Positions 1 through 8,206 of a DNA stretch of 64,000 nucleotides are shown here, in pieces. The stretch spans positions 2,480,001 to 2,544,000 of the forward strand of contig NZ_JADBEB010000001.1 in the NCBI RefSeq assembly GCF_014874095.1, given 5' to 3'. Numbering within the stretch: the first letter of the stretch is position 1; the number at the start of each line of letters is the position of its first letter. Origin of the DNA: Plantactinospora soyae. GTDB lineage: Bacteria; Actinomycetota; Actinomycetes; Mycobacteriales; Micromonosporaceae. Position numbers and translations under genes: made by a program. The notes beneath the pieces are model-generated. The model was not told the origin of the DNA. It did not search any database and worked only from the letters and a program-made list of their open reading frames with translations.

Positions 1-2
1 AC

Positions 3-35
3 GCGGTACGGCAGCGGCTGGCCGAACTCGACTGA
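3..35 (+). CDS. 3' end of an upstream gene (partial)
   Basis: The first bases read in one frame as [10 protein letters not shown] followed by TGA at 33-35, an ordinary alanine/arginine/leucine-rich helical C-terminus in high-GC codon usage. The rest of the gene lies outside the window, so no function can be given. It would be co-directional with fumC, about 65 bases upstream. Confidence 0.35.
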   Translation, partial: AVRQRLAELD

Positions 36-100
36 TCGGAGCCCGGCCGGGTGACGGCGATCATCTGCGGACCGGGCCGGCTCGGGGCAGGATGGTACGC

Positions 101-1501
101 GTGACCAGATCAGAGGCGACCGGTTACCGGATCGAGCACGACACCATGGGCGAGGTCGAGGTGCCCGTCGACGCGCTCTGGCGGGCCCAGACGCAGCGTG
201 CGGTGCAGAACTTCCCGATCTCCGGACGAGGGCTGGAGCCGGCACACATCCGGGCCCTGGCCCAGATCAAGGGCGCGGCGGCGATGGTCAACGCCGAGCT
301 GGGCGTGATCGGCGCGGATGTCGGCGCGGCGATCGCCACCGCGGCCGCGCACGTCGCCGACGGCGGGTACGACGACCAGTTCCCGATCGACGTCTTCCAG
401 ACCGGCTCCGGCACCTCGTCCAACATGAACGCGAACGAGGTCATCGCCACCCTGGCCGCCCGCGAGCTGGGTCGCGAGGTCCATCCGAACGACGACGTCA
501 ACGCCGCCCAGTCCAGCAACGACGTCTTTCCGTCCTCAATCCACCTGGCGGCCACCCACGCGGTGGTGCACGACCTGCTGCCGGCGCTGCGGCACCTGGA
601 GTTCGCGCTGGAGTCCAAGGTGGACGAGTTCGCCGAGGTGGTGAAGGCGGGGCGTACCCACCTGATGGACGCCACGCCGGTGACGCTGGGGCAGGAGTTC
701 TCCGGGTACGCCACCCAGATCCAGTACGGCATCGAGCGGCTGGAGGGCTGCCTGCCCCGGCTGGCGGAGTTGCCGCTCGGCGGCACCGCCGTCGGCACCG
801 GGATCAACACTCCGGCCGGCTTCGCGCCCGCCGTGATCGCGAAGCTGTGCGAGATGACCGGGCTGCCGCTGACCGAGGCGCGTAACCACTTCGAGGCGCA
901 GGGCGCCCGGGACGCGCTGGTCGAGGCGTCGGGCCAGCTGCGTACCGTCGCGGTGGGGCTTTACAAGATCGCCAATGACATCCGCTGGATGGGTTCGGGG
1001 CCCCGGGCCGGCCTGCGGGAGCTGGCCATCCCGGACCTGCAACCCGGCTCGTCGATCATGCCCGGCAAGGTCAACCCGGTGGTCTGCGAGGCGGCCCGGC
1101 AGGTCTGCGCCCAGGTGATCGGCAACGACGCCACGGTGGCGTTCGCCGGCTCACAGGGCGACTTCGAGCTGAACGTGATGCTGCCGGTGATGGCCCGCAA
1201 CGTCCTGGAATCGGTCCGGCTGCTCTCCTCGGTCAGCCGGCTCTTCGCCGACCGCTGCGTGGTCGACCTGGTCGCGAACGTCGACGTCTGCCTGGCGTAC
1301 GCCGAGGGGTCGCCGTCGGTGGTCACCCCGCTGAACCGCTACCTGGGCTACGACGAGGCCGCGTCGATCGCGAAGGAGGCGCTGGCCAAGGAGTTGTCGA
1401 TTCGGGCGGTCGTGGTCGCCCGGGGGCACATCGAGGCGGGCCGGCTGACCGAGCAGCAGCTCGACGAGGCACTCGACGTCCTGCGGATGACCCACCCCTG
1501 A
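101..1501 (+). CDS. fumC: class II fumarate hydratase (fumarase C)
   Basis: Interconverts fumarate and L-malate in the cytosolic TCA cycle. The protein is about 466 aa, the normal length for homotetrameric class II fumarases. It has the family features in order: [10 protein letters not shown] at the N-terminus, the [11 protein letters not shown] substrate loop near residue 105, the [10 protein letters not shown] region, and the superfamily signature [11 protein letters not shown] around residue 320, which carries the mobile catalytic serine loop. I chose GTG at 101 because the purine-rich AGGA at 88-91 sits a normal distance upstream. An in-frame ATG at 92 directly abuts that motif and is the alternative start. 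It is separated from the following HAD gene by about 70 bases. Confidence 0.96.
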   Translation: MTRSEATGYRIEHDTMGEVEVPVDALWRAQTQRAVQNFPISGRGLEPAHIRALAQIKGAAAMVNAELGVIGADVGAAIATAAAHVADGGYDDQFPIDVFQTGSGTSSNMNANEVIATLAARELGREVHPNDDVNAAQSSNDVFPSSIHLAATHAVVHDLLPALRHLEFALESKVDEFAEVVKAGRTHLMDATPVTLGQEFSGYATQIQYGIERLEGCLPRLAELPLGGTAVGTGINTPAGFAPAVIAKLCEMTGLPLTEARNHFEAQGARDALVEASGQLRTVAVGLYKIANDIRWMGSGPRAGLRELAIPDLQPGSSIMPGKVNPVVCEAARQVCAQVIGNDATVAFAGSQGDFELNVMLPVMARNVLESVRLLSSVSRLFADRCVVDLVANVDVCLAYAEGSPSVVTPLNRYLGYDEAASIAKEALAKELSIRAVVVARGHIEAGRLTEQQLDEALDVLRMTHP

Positions 1502-1569
1502 CCGGGCCGGCCCGCCCGGCACCTGCGGCGTGTTCCGGCCGTCGACCGGGGCTCGAATACCCTCGTCGG

Positions 1570-2253
1570 ATGCTGACCACCGTGGTGTTCGACGCGGACG
1601 AGACCCTGATCGACCTGCGTCCGGCGGTGGACGCCGGGCTGCGCGTGGTGCTGGCCGAGATGCGTCGGCTGACTCCGGCGGCGGACGAGGTGTCGTTCGC
1701 CGACATCGCGGGGGACTGGGACGCCGTCTACGCCGACCTGGTCGACGAGCCGGTCATGCGGATCCGCCGGGCCGCGCTGGCCCGGTCGCTGGCCAGGGTC
1801 GGGCTGACCGACGAGTTGGACCGGATGGCGGAGCTGTTCTTCGCCCGCCGGTTCGCGCTCAGCCGGCCGTTCGACGACGCGCTGCCGATGCTCGGCACAC
1901 TGCGCCGGTCGTACGTGCTCGGCTTCGCCACCAACGGCAACAGCCGGGCGGACCGGTGCGGGCTCGCCGCCGAGTTCTCCTTCGAGGTCTACGCCCACGT
2001 CCGAGGGGTACCGAAGAAGCCCTCGCCGGCCTTCTTCGCCGCGGTGCTGGCGGAGGCCGGGGTGGCGCCGTCGTCGGTGGTGCACGTGGGCGACTCGCCC
2101 GACAAGGATGTCCAGGCCGCCCAGGAGGCCGGCCTGCGCGGGGTGTGGCTGAACCGCGACGGCCTGCCGCGCCCTCCCGGCCTGCGGCCCGACGCCGAGG
2201 TGCGTTCGCTCGCCGAACTGCCGTCGGTGTTGGAGCGCTGGCAGTACAGCTAG
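1570..2253 (+). CDS. HAD-family hydrolase
   Basis: A 227-aa haloacid-dehalogenase superfamily enzyme. All four HAD motifs are visible: motif I FDADET with nucleophile D8 and acid D10, motif II TNGN near T121, motif III lysine in PKKPS near K149/150, and motif IV GDSPDKD at 174-180. The cap between motifs I and II is helical, as in the phosphoglycolate-phosphatase/haloacid-dehalogenase-like subfamily. It is probably a cytosolic phosphatase of small phosphorylated metabolites. The substrate cannot be read from the sequence, and dehalogenase activity is not implied. It stands alone between fumC and a convergent IclR gene. Confidence 0.88.
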   Translation: MLTTVVFDADETLIDLRPAVDAGLRVVLAEMRRLTPAADEVSFADIAGDWDAVYADLVDEPVMRIRRAALARSLARVGLTDELDRMAELFFARRFALSRPFDDALPMLGTLRRSYVLGFATNGNSRADRCGLAAEFSFEVYAHVRGVPKKPSPAFFAAVLAEAGVAPSSVVHVGDSPDKDVQAAQEAGLRGVWLNRDGLPRPPGLRPDAEVRSLAELPSVLERWQYS

Positions 2254-2310
2254 GGCAGGCCAGCGGGACGATCAGGATGATCGAGGCGGACCTCGGCGTT
2301 GTGGCCGGCG

Positions 2311-2994
2311 TCAGGCCAGCGCGGCGGTGATCTCGGCGGCTGCGGCGGCGACCTGCGCGCCGACCAGCGCGACGTCGAGCGGTGCCAGCGCCACCACGCC
2401 CACGCTGGCCTCCAGCCCCGGCACCCCGAGTACGGGCGCGGCCACCCCGAACGCGCCGGCCTGTAGTTCGCCGCTGGTCGACACCGGGTCGGCCCGTCCG
2501 GCCCGGCCGGCCAGGATCGCCCGTCCGGCGGCGCCCCGCTCCAGGGGATGCCGGGCCCCGGTCCGGTACGCGACGTGGAACGCGGTCCAGCTCGGCTCGA
2601 CGACCGCGAGCGCCACCCCCTCGCCGCCGTCGACCACGGTCAGATGGGCCGTCGCGCCGGTCTGCTCCGCCAGTCGGCGCAGGGCCGGTAGCGCCCCGTC
2701 GGCGAGCAGTGGCTGGGCCCGCCTGGCCAGGTGCAGCAGCCCGGCACCGAGGCGCAGCCGGCCGGTGCCGTCCCGGCGAACCATGCCGTGTTCGGTGAGC
2801 GCGCCGAGCAGCCGGTACACCACCGCCCGGCCGACGCCCAGCCGCGTCGCCGCCTCGGTCACGGTGAGTCCACCGTTCGCGTCCGCGACGAGTTGCAGCA
2901 GCCGCAGTCCCCGGTCCAGGGTCTGCGCCGTCTCGCCGGGCCGGCCAGCGGTTCCGCCTGCCGTACCGGCCGTACCGCCTGCCGTCGTCGCCAC
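2311..2994 (-). CDS. IclR-family transcriptional regulator
   Basis: A 227-aa DNA-binding regulator. The N-terminal winged helix (about residues 16-75) has the IclR pattern TLDRGLRLLQLVA, LTVTEAATRLGV, YRLLGALTEHGMVRR. The C-terminal ligand-binding domain includes HLARRAQPLL, HLTVVDGGEGVALAV and AAGRAILA. The reading frame stays open further upstream into cysS, but that extension is low-complexity. GTG at 2994 gives a normal IclR length and leaves a divergent promoter region of about 90 bp shared with cysS. The ligand-binding half is somewhat short. Target genes are unknown; the position suggests only autoregulation or control of a neighbour. Confidence 0.85.
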   Translation of the reverse strand: MATTAGGTAGTAGGTAGRPGETAQTLDRGLRLLQLVADANGGLTVTEAATRLGVGRAVVYRLLGALTEHGMVRRDGTGRLRLGAGLLHLARRAQPLLADGALPALRRLAEQTGATAHLTVVDGGEGVALAVVEPSWTAFHVAYRTGARHPLERGAAGRAILAGRAGRADPVSTSGELQAGAFGVAAPVLGVPGLEASVGVVALAPLDVALVGAQVAAAAAEITAALA

Positions 2995-3085
2995 ACCAGG
3001 GAGCGTACGACCGGGCGCCGGCCCGGCGGCACCGCGGCCGGCCGCGGGGCGAGCCCGGACAGGGCGCAATCGGTACCCTTGTGCG

Positions 3086-4507
3086 GTGACGCTACGCATG
3101 TATGACACCGCCACCCGATCGGTACGGGACTTCGTCCCGAAGGAAGCCGGCAAGGTGGGGATCTACCTGTGTGGTCTCACCGTCCAGTCCGCGCCACACA
3201 TCGGTCACCTTCGAGGTGGCGTCAACTACGACGTACTGCGTCGCTGGTTGACGCGGAGCGGTTTCCAGGTGACCTTCATCCGCAACGTCACCGACGTCGA
3301 CGACAAGATCCTCATGAAGTCGATCGACCAGCAGCGCGCCTTCTGGTCCATCGCGTACGCCAACGAGGTGATCCTCGGTGCCGCCTACCGCAGCCTCAAC
3401 GTGCTGCCGCCGACGTACGAGCCCCGGGCGACGGGGCACATCCCGGACATGCACGAGCTGATCAAGAAGTTGATCGCGGACGGGCACGCCTACCAGGCCG
3501 ACGACGGCTCCGGCGACGTCTACTTCGACGTCCGGTCGTACCCGGAATACGGCGCGTTGTCCGGTCAGCGGCCGGACGCCACCCAGACGCAGATCGCCGA
3601 CGAGGTCCTGGAGCGGGGCAAGCGGGATCCGCACGACTTCGCGCTCTGGAAGGGCGCCAAGCCCGAGGAGCCGGCGGACGCGACCTGGCCGTCGCCCTGG
3701 GGACCCGGCCGTCCCGGCTGGCACATCGAGTGCTCGGCGATGTGCTGGCGCTACCTCGGGGCGGAGTTCGACATCCACGGCGGCGGACTCGACCTGACCT
3801 TTCCGCACCACGAGAACGAGTTGGCCCAGTCCAGGGCCGCCGGCCTGCCGTTCGCCCGCTACTGGGTGCACAACGGCCTGCTCAACCTCGGCGAGGCCAA
3901 GATGAGCAAGTCGCTGGGGAACGTCGTCGACCTCGACCACGTCGCCTCGATCGGCGTCCGTCCGGTCGAGTTGCGCTACTACCTGGTGGCCTCGCACTAC
4001 CGCTCCCGGATCGACTACTCGGACGAGTCGCTGCGGGAGTCCGCCGTGGCGTACCGGCGGATCGAAGGTTTCGTACGCCGGGCCGGCGAGCGGGTCGGCG
4101 CCGGGACGATCGGGGAGATTCCCACCACCTTCGCCGAGGCGCTGGACGACGACCTCAACACCTCCGCCGCGACCGCCGTACTGCACGAGACGGTCCGGGA
4201 GGGCCAGGTCGGCCTGGCCGGCGGCGACGACGAGGTGACCCGGGCCACGCTGGCACAGGCGCGGGCGATGCTCGACGTACTCGGCGTCGACCCCCTCGAC
4301 GTAGCCTGGGCCGGGTGCGGGCAGGATGATGACCTGCGAGCCGTGGTCGACTCGCTGGTGGCGCTGGCCCTGGAACAGCGGGCGCAGGCCCGTGGTCGTA
4401 AGGACTGGGCCGCCGCCGACTCGGTACGTGACCAGCTCAAGCATGCCGGCGTGGTGGTCGAAGACACCCCGCACGGCCCGCGTTGGACGATCGGAGAACA
4501 GGACTGA
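3086..4507 (+). CDS. cysS: cysteinyl-tRNA synthetase
   Basis: Charges tRNA-Cys with cysteine in an ATP-dependent reaction (class Ia synthetase, cytosolic). The 473-aa length is typical. YLCGLTVQ carries the zinc-ligand cysteine (C29), followed by the HIGH motif at 38-41. WHIECSAM and [14 protein letters not shown] supply the other zinc ligands, and KMSKS lies at 272-276. I chose GTG at 3086 because the protein then begins [10 protein letters not shown], the conserved start of the family. The frame is open further upstream but reads as IclR antisense. Its TGA overlaps the rlmB ATG (TGATG), so the two are translationally coupled, a common bacterial arrangement. Confidence 0.97.
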   Translation: MTLRMYDTATRSVRDFVPKEAGKVGIYLCGLTVQSAPHIGHLRGGVNYDVLRRWLTRSGFQVTFIRNVTDVDDKILMKSIDQQRAFWSIAYANEVILGAAYRSLNVLPPTYEPRATGHIPDMHELIKKLIADGHAYQADDGSGDVYFDVRSYPEYGALSGQRPDATQTQIADEVLERGKRDPHDFALWKGAKPEEPADATWPSPWGPGRPGWHIECSAMCWRYLGAEFDIHGGGLDLTFPHHENELAQSRAAGLPFARYWVHNGLLNLGEAKMSKSLGNVVDLDHVASIGVRPVELRYYLVASHYRSRIDYSDESLRESAVAYRRIEGFVRRAGERVGAGTIGEIPTTFAEALDDDLNTSAATAVLHETVREGQVGLAGGDDEVTRATLAQARAMLDVLGVDPLDVAWAGCGQDDDLRAVVDSLVALALEQRAQARGRKDWAAADSVRDQLKHAGVVVEDTPHGPRWTIGEQD

Positions 4508-5766
4508 TGGCCGGAAACTCGCAGCGTCGGGGTCGGCGGGTCACCCCGAAGAGGGGCGCCGCGAGCGGCTCGGGCGGCAAGAACCGGGGCAGCCTCGTGG
4601 GCCGGGGTAAGACTCTGCCCGCCGACGAGCGCCCGTGGCACAAGGGCTACTCCGGCACCGAGGACCTGCCCCGACGTACCGCCTGGAAGCAGGAGAAGGA
4701 GCGTCGGAGCGCCGCCGAGGAGGGCCGGGTGCCCAAGATCGGCATGCCGGGCAGCAAGGACACCACCTGGGGCGCCGGTGGTGGTAGCGCGAAGAAGAAG
4801 GGCGGCCGTCCGGCCGTCTCCGCCGGTCGGGGCGCCGACACCGCCGGGCGGAGCACCGCCGGCCGGGGCGCCGCGACCGCTGGCCGGAGCACTGCCGGGC
4901 GGAGCGCCGCGACCGCCGGGCGGGGTACTGCCGGGCGGGGCGCCGGTGGTCGTACCGGAGGCAAGCCGGCACCCCGGTCCGGGCCCCGGGTGGCGCCCGG
5001 CCGTCGCTCGACGCCGGGTCGGGAGGCCGCCGAGCTGCTCGTCGGCCGGAATCCGGTGGTCGAGGCGCTGCGCGCCCACGTGCCGGCGACCGCGTTGTAC
5101 GTCGCCCAGGGCATCGACATCGACGACCGGGTGAACGAGGCGCTCCGGACCGCCGCCGACCGGGGCATCGCGATCCTGGAGATCAGCCGGGCCGAGCTGG
5201 ACCGGATGACCGGTGGAGTGCTGCACCAGGGCATCGGGGTGCAGGTGCCGCCGTTCGCGTACGAGCCCTTCGAGGACATGCTGGCGATGGCGCTGGAGCA
5301 GCCGGCACCACTGCTGGTCGGGCTGGACGGGATCACCGATCCGCGCAACCTCGGTGCCGTGATCCGTTCGGCCGCCGCCTTCGGCGCCCAGGGGGTCTTC
5401 GTACCGGAGCGGCGGGCCGCCGGGATCACCGCCACCGCCTGGCGGACCAGTGCGGGTGCGGCGGCCCGGGTTCCGGTCAGCCAGGTGACCAACCTGACCC
5501 GGTCGCTCAAGCTCGCCCAGCAGGAGGGGTTCCTGGTCGTCGGCCTGGACGCCGACGGCGAAACCGACCTCTACGACCTGGAGGCGGCGGTCGGGCCGCT
5601 CGTGGTGGTGGTCGGTTCCGAGGGACGCGGTCTGTCCCGGCTAGTCGGCGCCACCTGTGACCTGCGGGTGAGCATCCCGATGGTCTCCGAGGTCGAGTCG
5701 CTGAACGCCAGCGTCGCGGCGGCGGTGACCCTCGCCGAGGTGTCCCGGCGCCGGTCGGCCGCCTGA
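4507..5766 (+). CDS. rlmB: 23S rRNA (guanosine-2'-O-)-methyltransferase, RlmB/SpoU family, with long basic N-terminal extension
   Basis: SAM-dependent SPOUT methyltransferase of 419 aa, predicted to methylate a 23S rRNA guanosine 2'-OH. The substrate-binding domain starts near residue 175 ([13 protein letters not shown]). The knotted catalytic domain shows [20 protein letters not shown] (motif 1), [14 protein letters not shown] (motif 2) and [19 protein letters not shown] (motif 3). Residues 1-170 are an unusually long, lysine/arginine-rich extension. It includes low-complexity TAGR repeats (about 105-150) that are probably disordered and RNA-binding. The start overlaps the cysS stop. Enterobacterial RlmB is about 240 aa, so the extension is the notable feature; actinobacterial members often have one. 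Confidence 0.93.
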   Translation: MAGNSQRRGRRVTPKRGAASGSGGKNRGSLVGRGKTLPADERPWHKGYSGTEDLPRRTAWKQEKERRSAAEEGRVPKIGMPGSKDTTWGAGGGSAKKKGGRPAVSAGRGADTAGRSTAGRGAATAGRSTAGRSAATAGRGTAGRGAGGRTGGKPAPRSGPRVAPGRRSTPGREAAELLVGRNPVVEALRAHVPATALYVAQGIDIDDRVNEALRTAADRGIAILEISRAELDRMTGGVLHQGIGVQVPPFAYEPFEDMLAMALEQPAPLLVGLDGITDPRNLGAVIRSAAAFGAQGVFVPERRAAGITATAWRTSAGAAARVPVSQVTNLTRSLKLAQQEGFLVVGLDADGETDLYDLEAAVGPLVVVVGSEGRGLSRLVGATCDLRVSIPMVSEVESLNASVAAAVTLAEVSRRRSAA

Positions 5767-5952
5767 CCTGACCTGACCGCCCGACCGTCCGTCCGCCCGG
5801 CCTACGTCGAGTTGCGTACCGCGATCGTCGTCGCCGGGCGGACGCGTCGGCACCGTCCGATCGCGACGATTCCGGATGACAGCACGTCCGTCGCGAACGG
5901 ACGGGCGACGCCGGGCTCACCGACGTGTCGCCCGTCGGTGAGGAGACACATC

Positions 5953-7314
5953 ATGGTCACCCGACGCAGCATTCTGACCGGTCTGGGCGGGGTCGCGGCC
6001 TCGGTCGGCGCGGCGACACTCGTACCGGGCCGGCAGCCGGCGTACGCCCGAGCCGTCGTACCGGCTGGCGGGGTGCGATCGGCCGGCGGGGCCGTACCGT
6101 CCTGGATCGACCGGTACGCCGTCCCGTTGTCGAGCATCGAACCCGGCGCCCCGCTCGACGACCTGGCGCCGCTGGGCCGGACGGTCGGCGACGCACTGGT
6201 CGTCGGGCTCGGCGAGTCGGTACACGGTTCACACGACCAGTTCACCCTCAAGCACCGGGTGCTGCGGTACCTCGTCGAGCGGCGGGGCTTCCGCACCCTC
6301 GCCCTGGAGGAGGACTTCGCCTCCGGGGTGGCCCTCGACCGGTACGTGGTCTCCGGTGCGGGCGACCCGGCGGCACTGGTCGGGGTGACGTCGCACATCT
6401 GGCGTACCGAGGAGATGCTGACGCTGGTGCGCTGGATGCGGGCGTACAACTTGAGGCACCGGGAGAAGCTGCGGTTCCTCGGCACCGACATCACCCAGTT
6501 GCGCGCCCTCAGCTTCGACGAGGTGACCGGTTTCGTCCGGCGGGTCGCGCCGGACCGGCTCGCCGAACTGGAGCAACATCTCGGGCCGATCCGGCCGCAG
6601 GGCGATCCGTGGGAGCACATGGCCTGGTACTTCCAGCAGCCGGACCGGCAGCCGTACGTCGACAGTGCCCGCCGGGCCGAGGAACTGGTGGCGGGGCTGC
6701 GGGGAGGATCCCGGCTCGACCGGGCGTACGCCCAGCGGCACGCGGCGGCGGTGCACGGCTGGTACACCTTCTACGCCGACGGCCAGGTCCGGCACCGGGA
6801 CCTGTTCATGGCCGACACGATCGGCTGGTGGCACCGGCTCGGCGGAGGAAAGGCCGTCTACTGGGCGGCGAACGCACACACCGCCGCCACCCCGACCGTG
6901 ACGTTCACCCTGCCGCCGGTCACCAGGACCGAGGTGATGGCCGGATCCCTGCTGCGCCAGCGGTACGGCCGGTGCTACGTCTCGATCGGTACGGTCTTCC
7001 ACCAGGGCGAGATCTTCACGGGGTGGACGGCGCCGAGCGGTCCGTCGCCGCACCGGGTGGGTCGACCCGCCCCGGGAACCGTCGACGAGATCCTGGGCGG
7101 CGCGCGGCTCGCCGACTACCTGCTCGACCTGCGTTCCCCGGCGTCCGGGCCGGTCGACGCCTGGCTGCGGGCACCGGGCACGATCCGGCTGATCGGCCAC
7201 GAGTACGACGCGGCGAACGATCCGGCGCACAACATGGTGGTCGACCCGCTCGCCGGTGCCTTCGACGCGATCCTGCACCTGGGGACGACCACGCCGACCC
7301 GGCCGTTGCGGTAG
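5953..7314 (+). CDS. Tat-exported erythromycin-esterase-like protein
   Basis: A 453-aa protein with a twin-arginine signal (TRRSILTGLGGVAASVGAAT) at residues 3-25, so probably exported folded. The mature part fits the erythromycin esterase superfamily: GLGESVHGSHDQ followed by RTLALEED, FLGTDITQL, and a late histidine-containing YWAANAHTAA segment. Known Ere enzymes hydrolyse the macrolactone ring, but many homologues of unknown substrate exist and the Tat signal sets this one apart. I chose ATG 5953 because AGGAGA lies 6-7 bases upstream and it starts the Tat signal. Macrolide resistance should not be assumed. Confidence 0.8.
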   Translation: MVTRRSILTGLGGVAASVGAATLVPGRQPAYARAVVPAGGVRSAGGAVPSWIDRYAVPLSSIEPGAPLDDLAPLGRTVGDALVVGLGESVHGSHDQFTLKHRVLRYLVERRGFRTLALEEDFASGVALDRYVVSGAGDPAALVGVTSHIWRTEEMLTLVRWMRAYNLRHREKLRFLGTDITQLRALSFDEVTGFVRRVAPDRLAELEQHLGPIRPQGDPWEHMAWYFQQPDRQPYVDSARRAEELVAGLRGGSRLDRAYAQRHAAAVHGWYTFYADGQVRHRDLFMADTIGWWHRLGGGKAVYWAANAHTAATPTVTFTLPPVTRTEVMAGSLLRQRYGRCYVSIGTVFHQGEIFTGWTAPSGPSPHRVGRPAPGTVDEILGGARLADYLLDLRSPASGPVDAWLRAPGTIRLIGHEYDAANDPAHNMVVDPLAGAFDAILHLGTTTPTRPLR

Positions 7315-7382
7315 CCCCCCCGAGCACGGCCGCCCCGATCGCCGTAGGCCCGCTGTCCGGTGCCGCTGTGGTCAAATGAGCC

Positions 7383-8012
7383 GTGACCAGCCAACCCCCT
7401 CCGGCAAGCAGCGAGATGACCGTCGTCCTGCGAGCCGAGGCGACCCCGTCCGCGCCGGCCCTGCTGCTGCGCCCCTGGCAGGACGAGGACGTCGTACCGT
7501 TGATCGAGGTGTATCGCGACCCGGCGTTGCGGCGCTGGACGAGGGTTCCGGTGGAGAGCGTCGACGACGCGTACCGGTGGCTGGCGCTTCAGCGGGTCGG
7601 CTGGGAGAGCCGGAAGCGGATCAGCTTCGCCGTCCTGGCCGACGATTCGGAAGGCGGTCCGGACGACGGTCCCGGCGGCGGTCCGGGCGGCGATCGGAGG
7701 CGCCTGCTCGGCAACGTGGTGCTGAAGTCGGTCAACCCGGCCGTCGGGTCCGCCGAGGTCGGCTACTGGACGGCGGCGTACGCCCGGGGTCAGGGGGTGG
7801 CTCCGCGCGCACTCGAAGCGCTCACCGGCTGGGCCTTCGACACCTTCGGCCCGGAGGGACTGGACCGGCTCGCGCTGCTGCACCAGGTGGACAACCCCGC
7901 GTCGTGCCGGGTGGCGGAGAAGACCGGCTACCGGTTCGACCGGCTCATGCCGGCCCGGCCGCCCTTCCCCCGGGACGGCCACCTCCACGTCCGGTCGATC
8001 CGGCCGGTCTGA
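7383..8012 (+). CDS. GNAT-family N-acetyltransferase
   Basis: A 209-aa acetyl-CoA-dependent acetyltransferase of the RimJ/RimL-like type. The fold is recognisable from LLLRPWQDEDVVPLIEVYRD at the start, the AEVGYWTAAYARGQGVAPRA segment (motif A, acetyl-CoA pyrophosphate loop) near residues 120-140, and LHQVDNPASCRVAEKTGYR near the C-terminus. A glycine/aspartate-rich insertion (about residues 84-103) interrupts the domain. It starts at GTG 7383. The substrate (protein N-terminus, ribosomal protein or small amine) cannot be told. Confidence 0.85.
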   Translation: MTSQPPPASSEMTVVLRAEATPSAPALLLRPWQDEDVVPLIEVYRDPALRRWTRVPVESVDDAYRWLALQRVGWESRKRISFAVLADDSEGGPDDGPGGGPGGDRRRLLGNVVLKSVNPAVGSAEVGYWTAAYARGQGVAPRALEALTGWAFDTFGPEGLDRLALLHQVDNPASCRVAEKTGYRFDRLMPARPPFPRDGHLHVRSIRPV

Positions 8013-8206
8013 CGGCGGCAGGTCCAACGCGCCGTACGTCCGGCCCGCGCACCGGTTCGGCGGTGAGGCGATCGGGACTCTCCGTGACCGGGTACGGGGT
8101 GCTGCCGCGCGGGCTGGCGAAGGGGCACCGGCGTCCCGGCCGGTGCTGGGCACTGCCCCGTAACATGCAGGGCCGGGCAACCCCTCGCCTGCGGAGGAGT
8201 CGGTAC

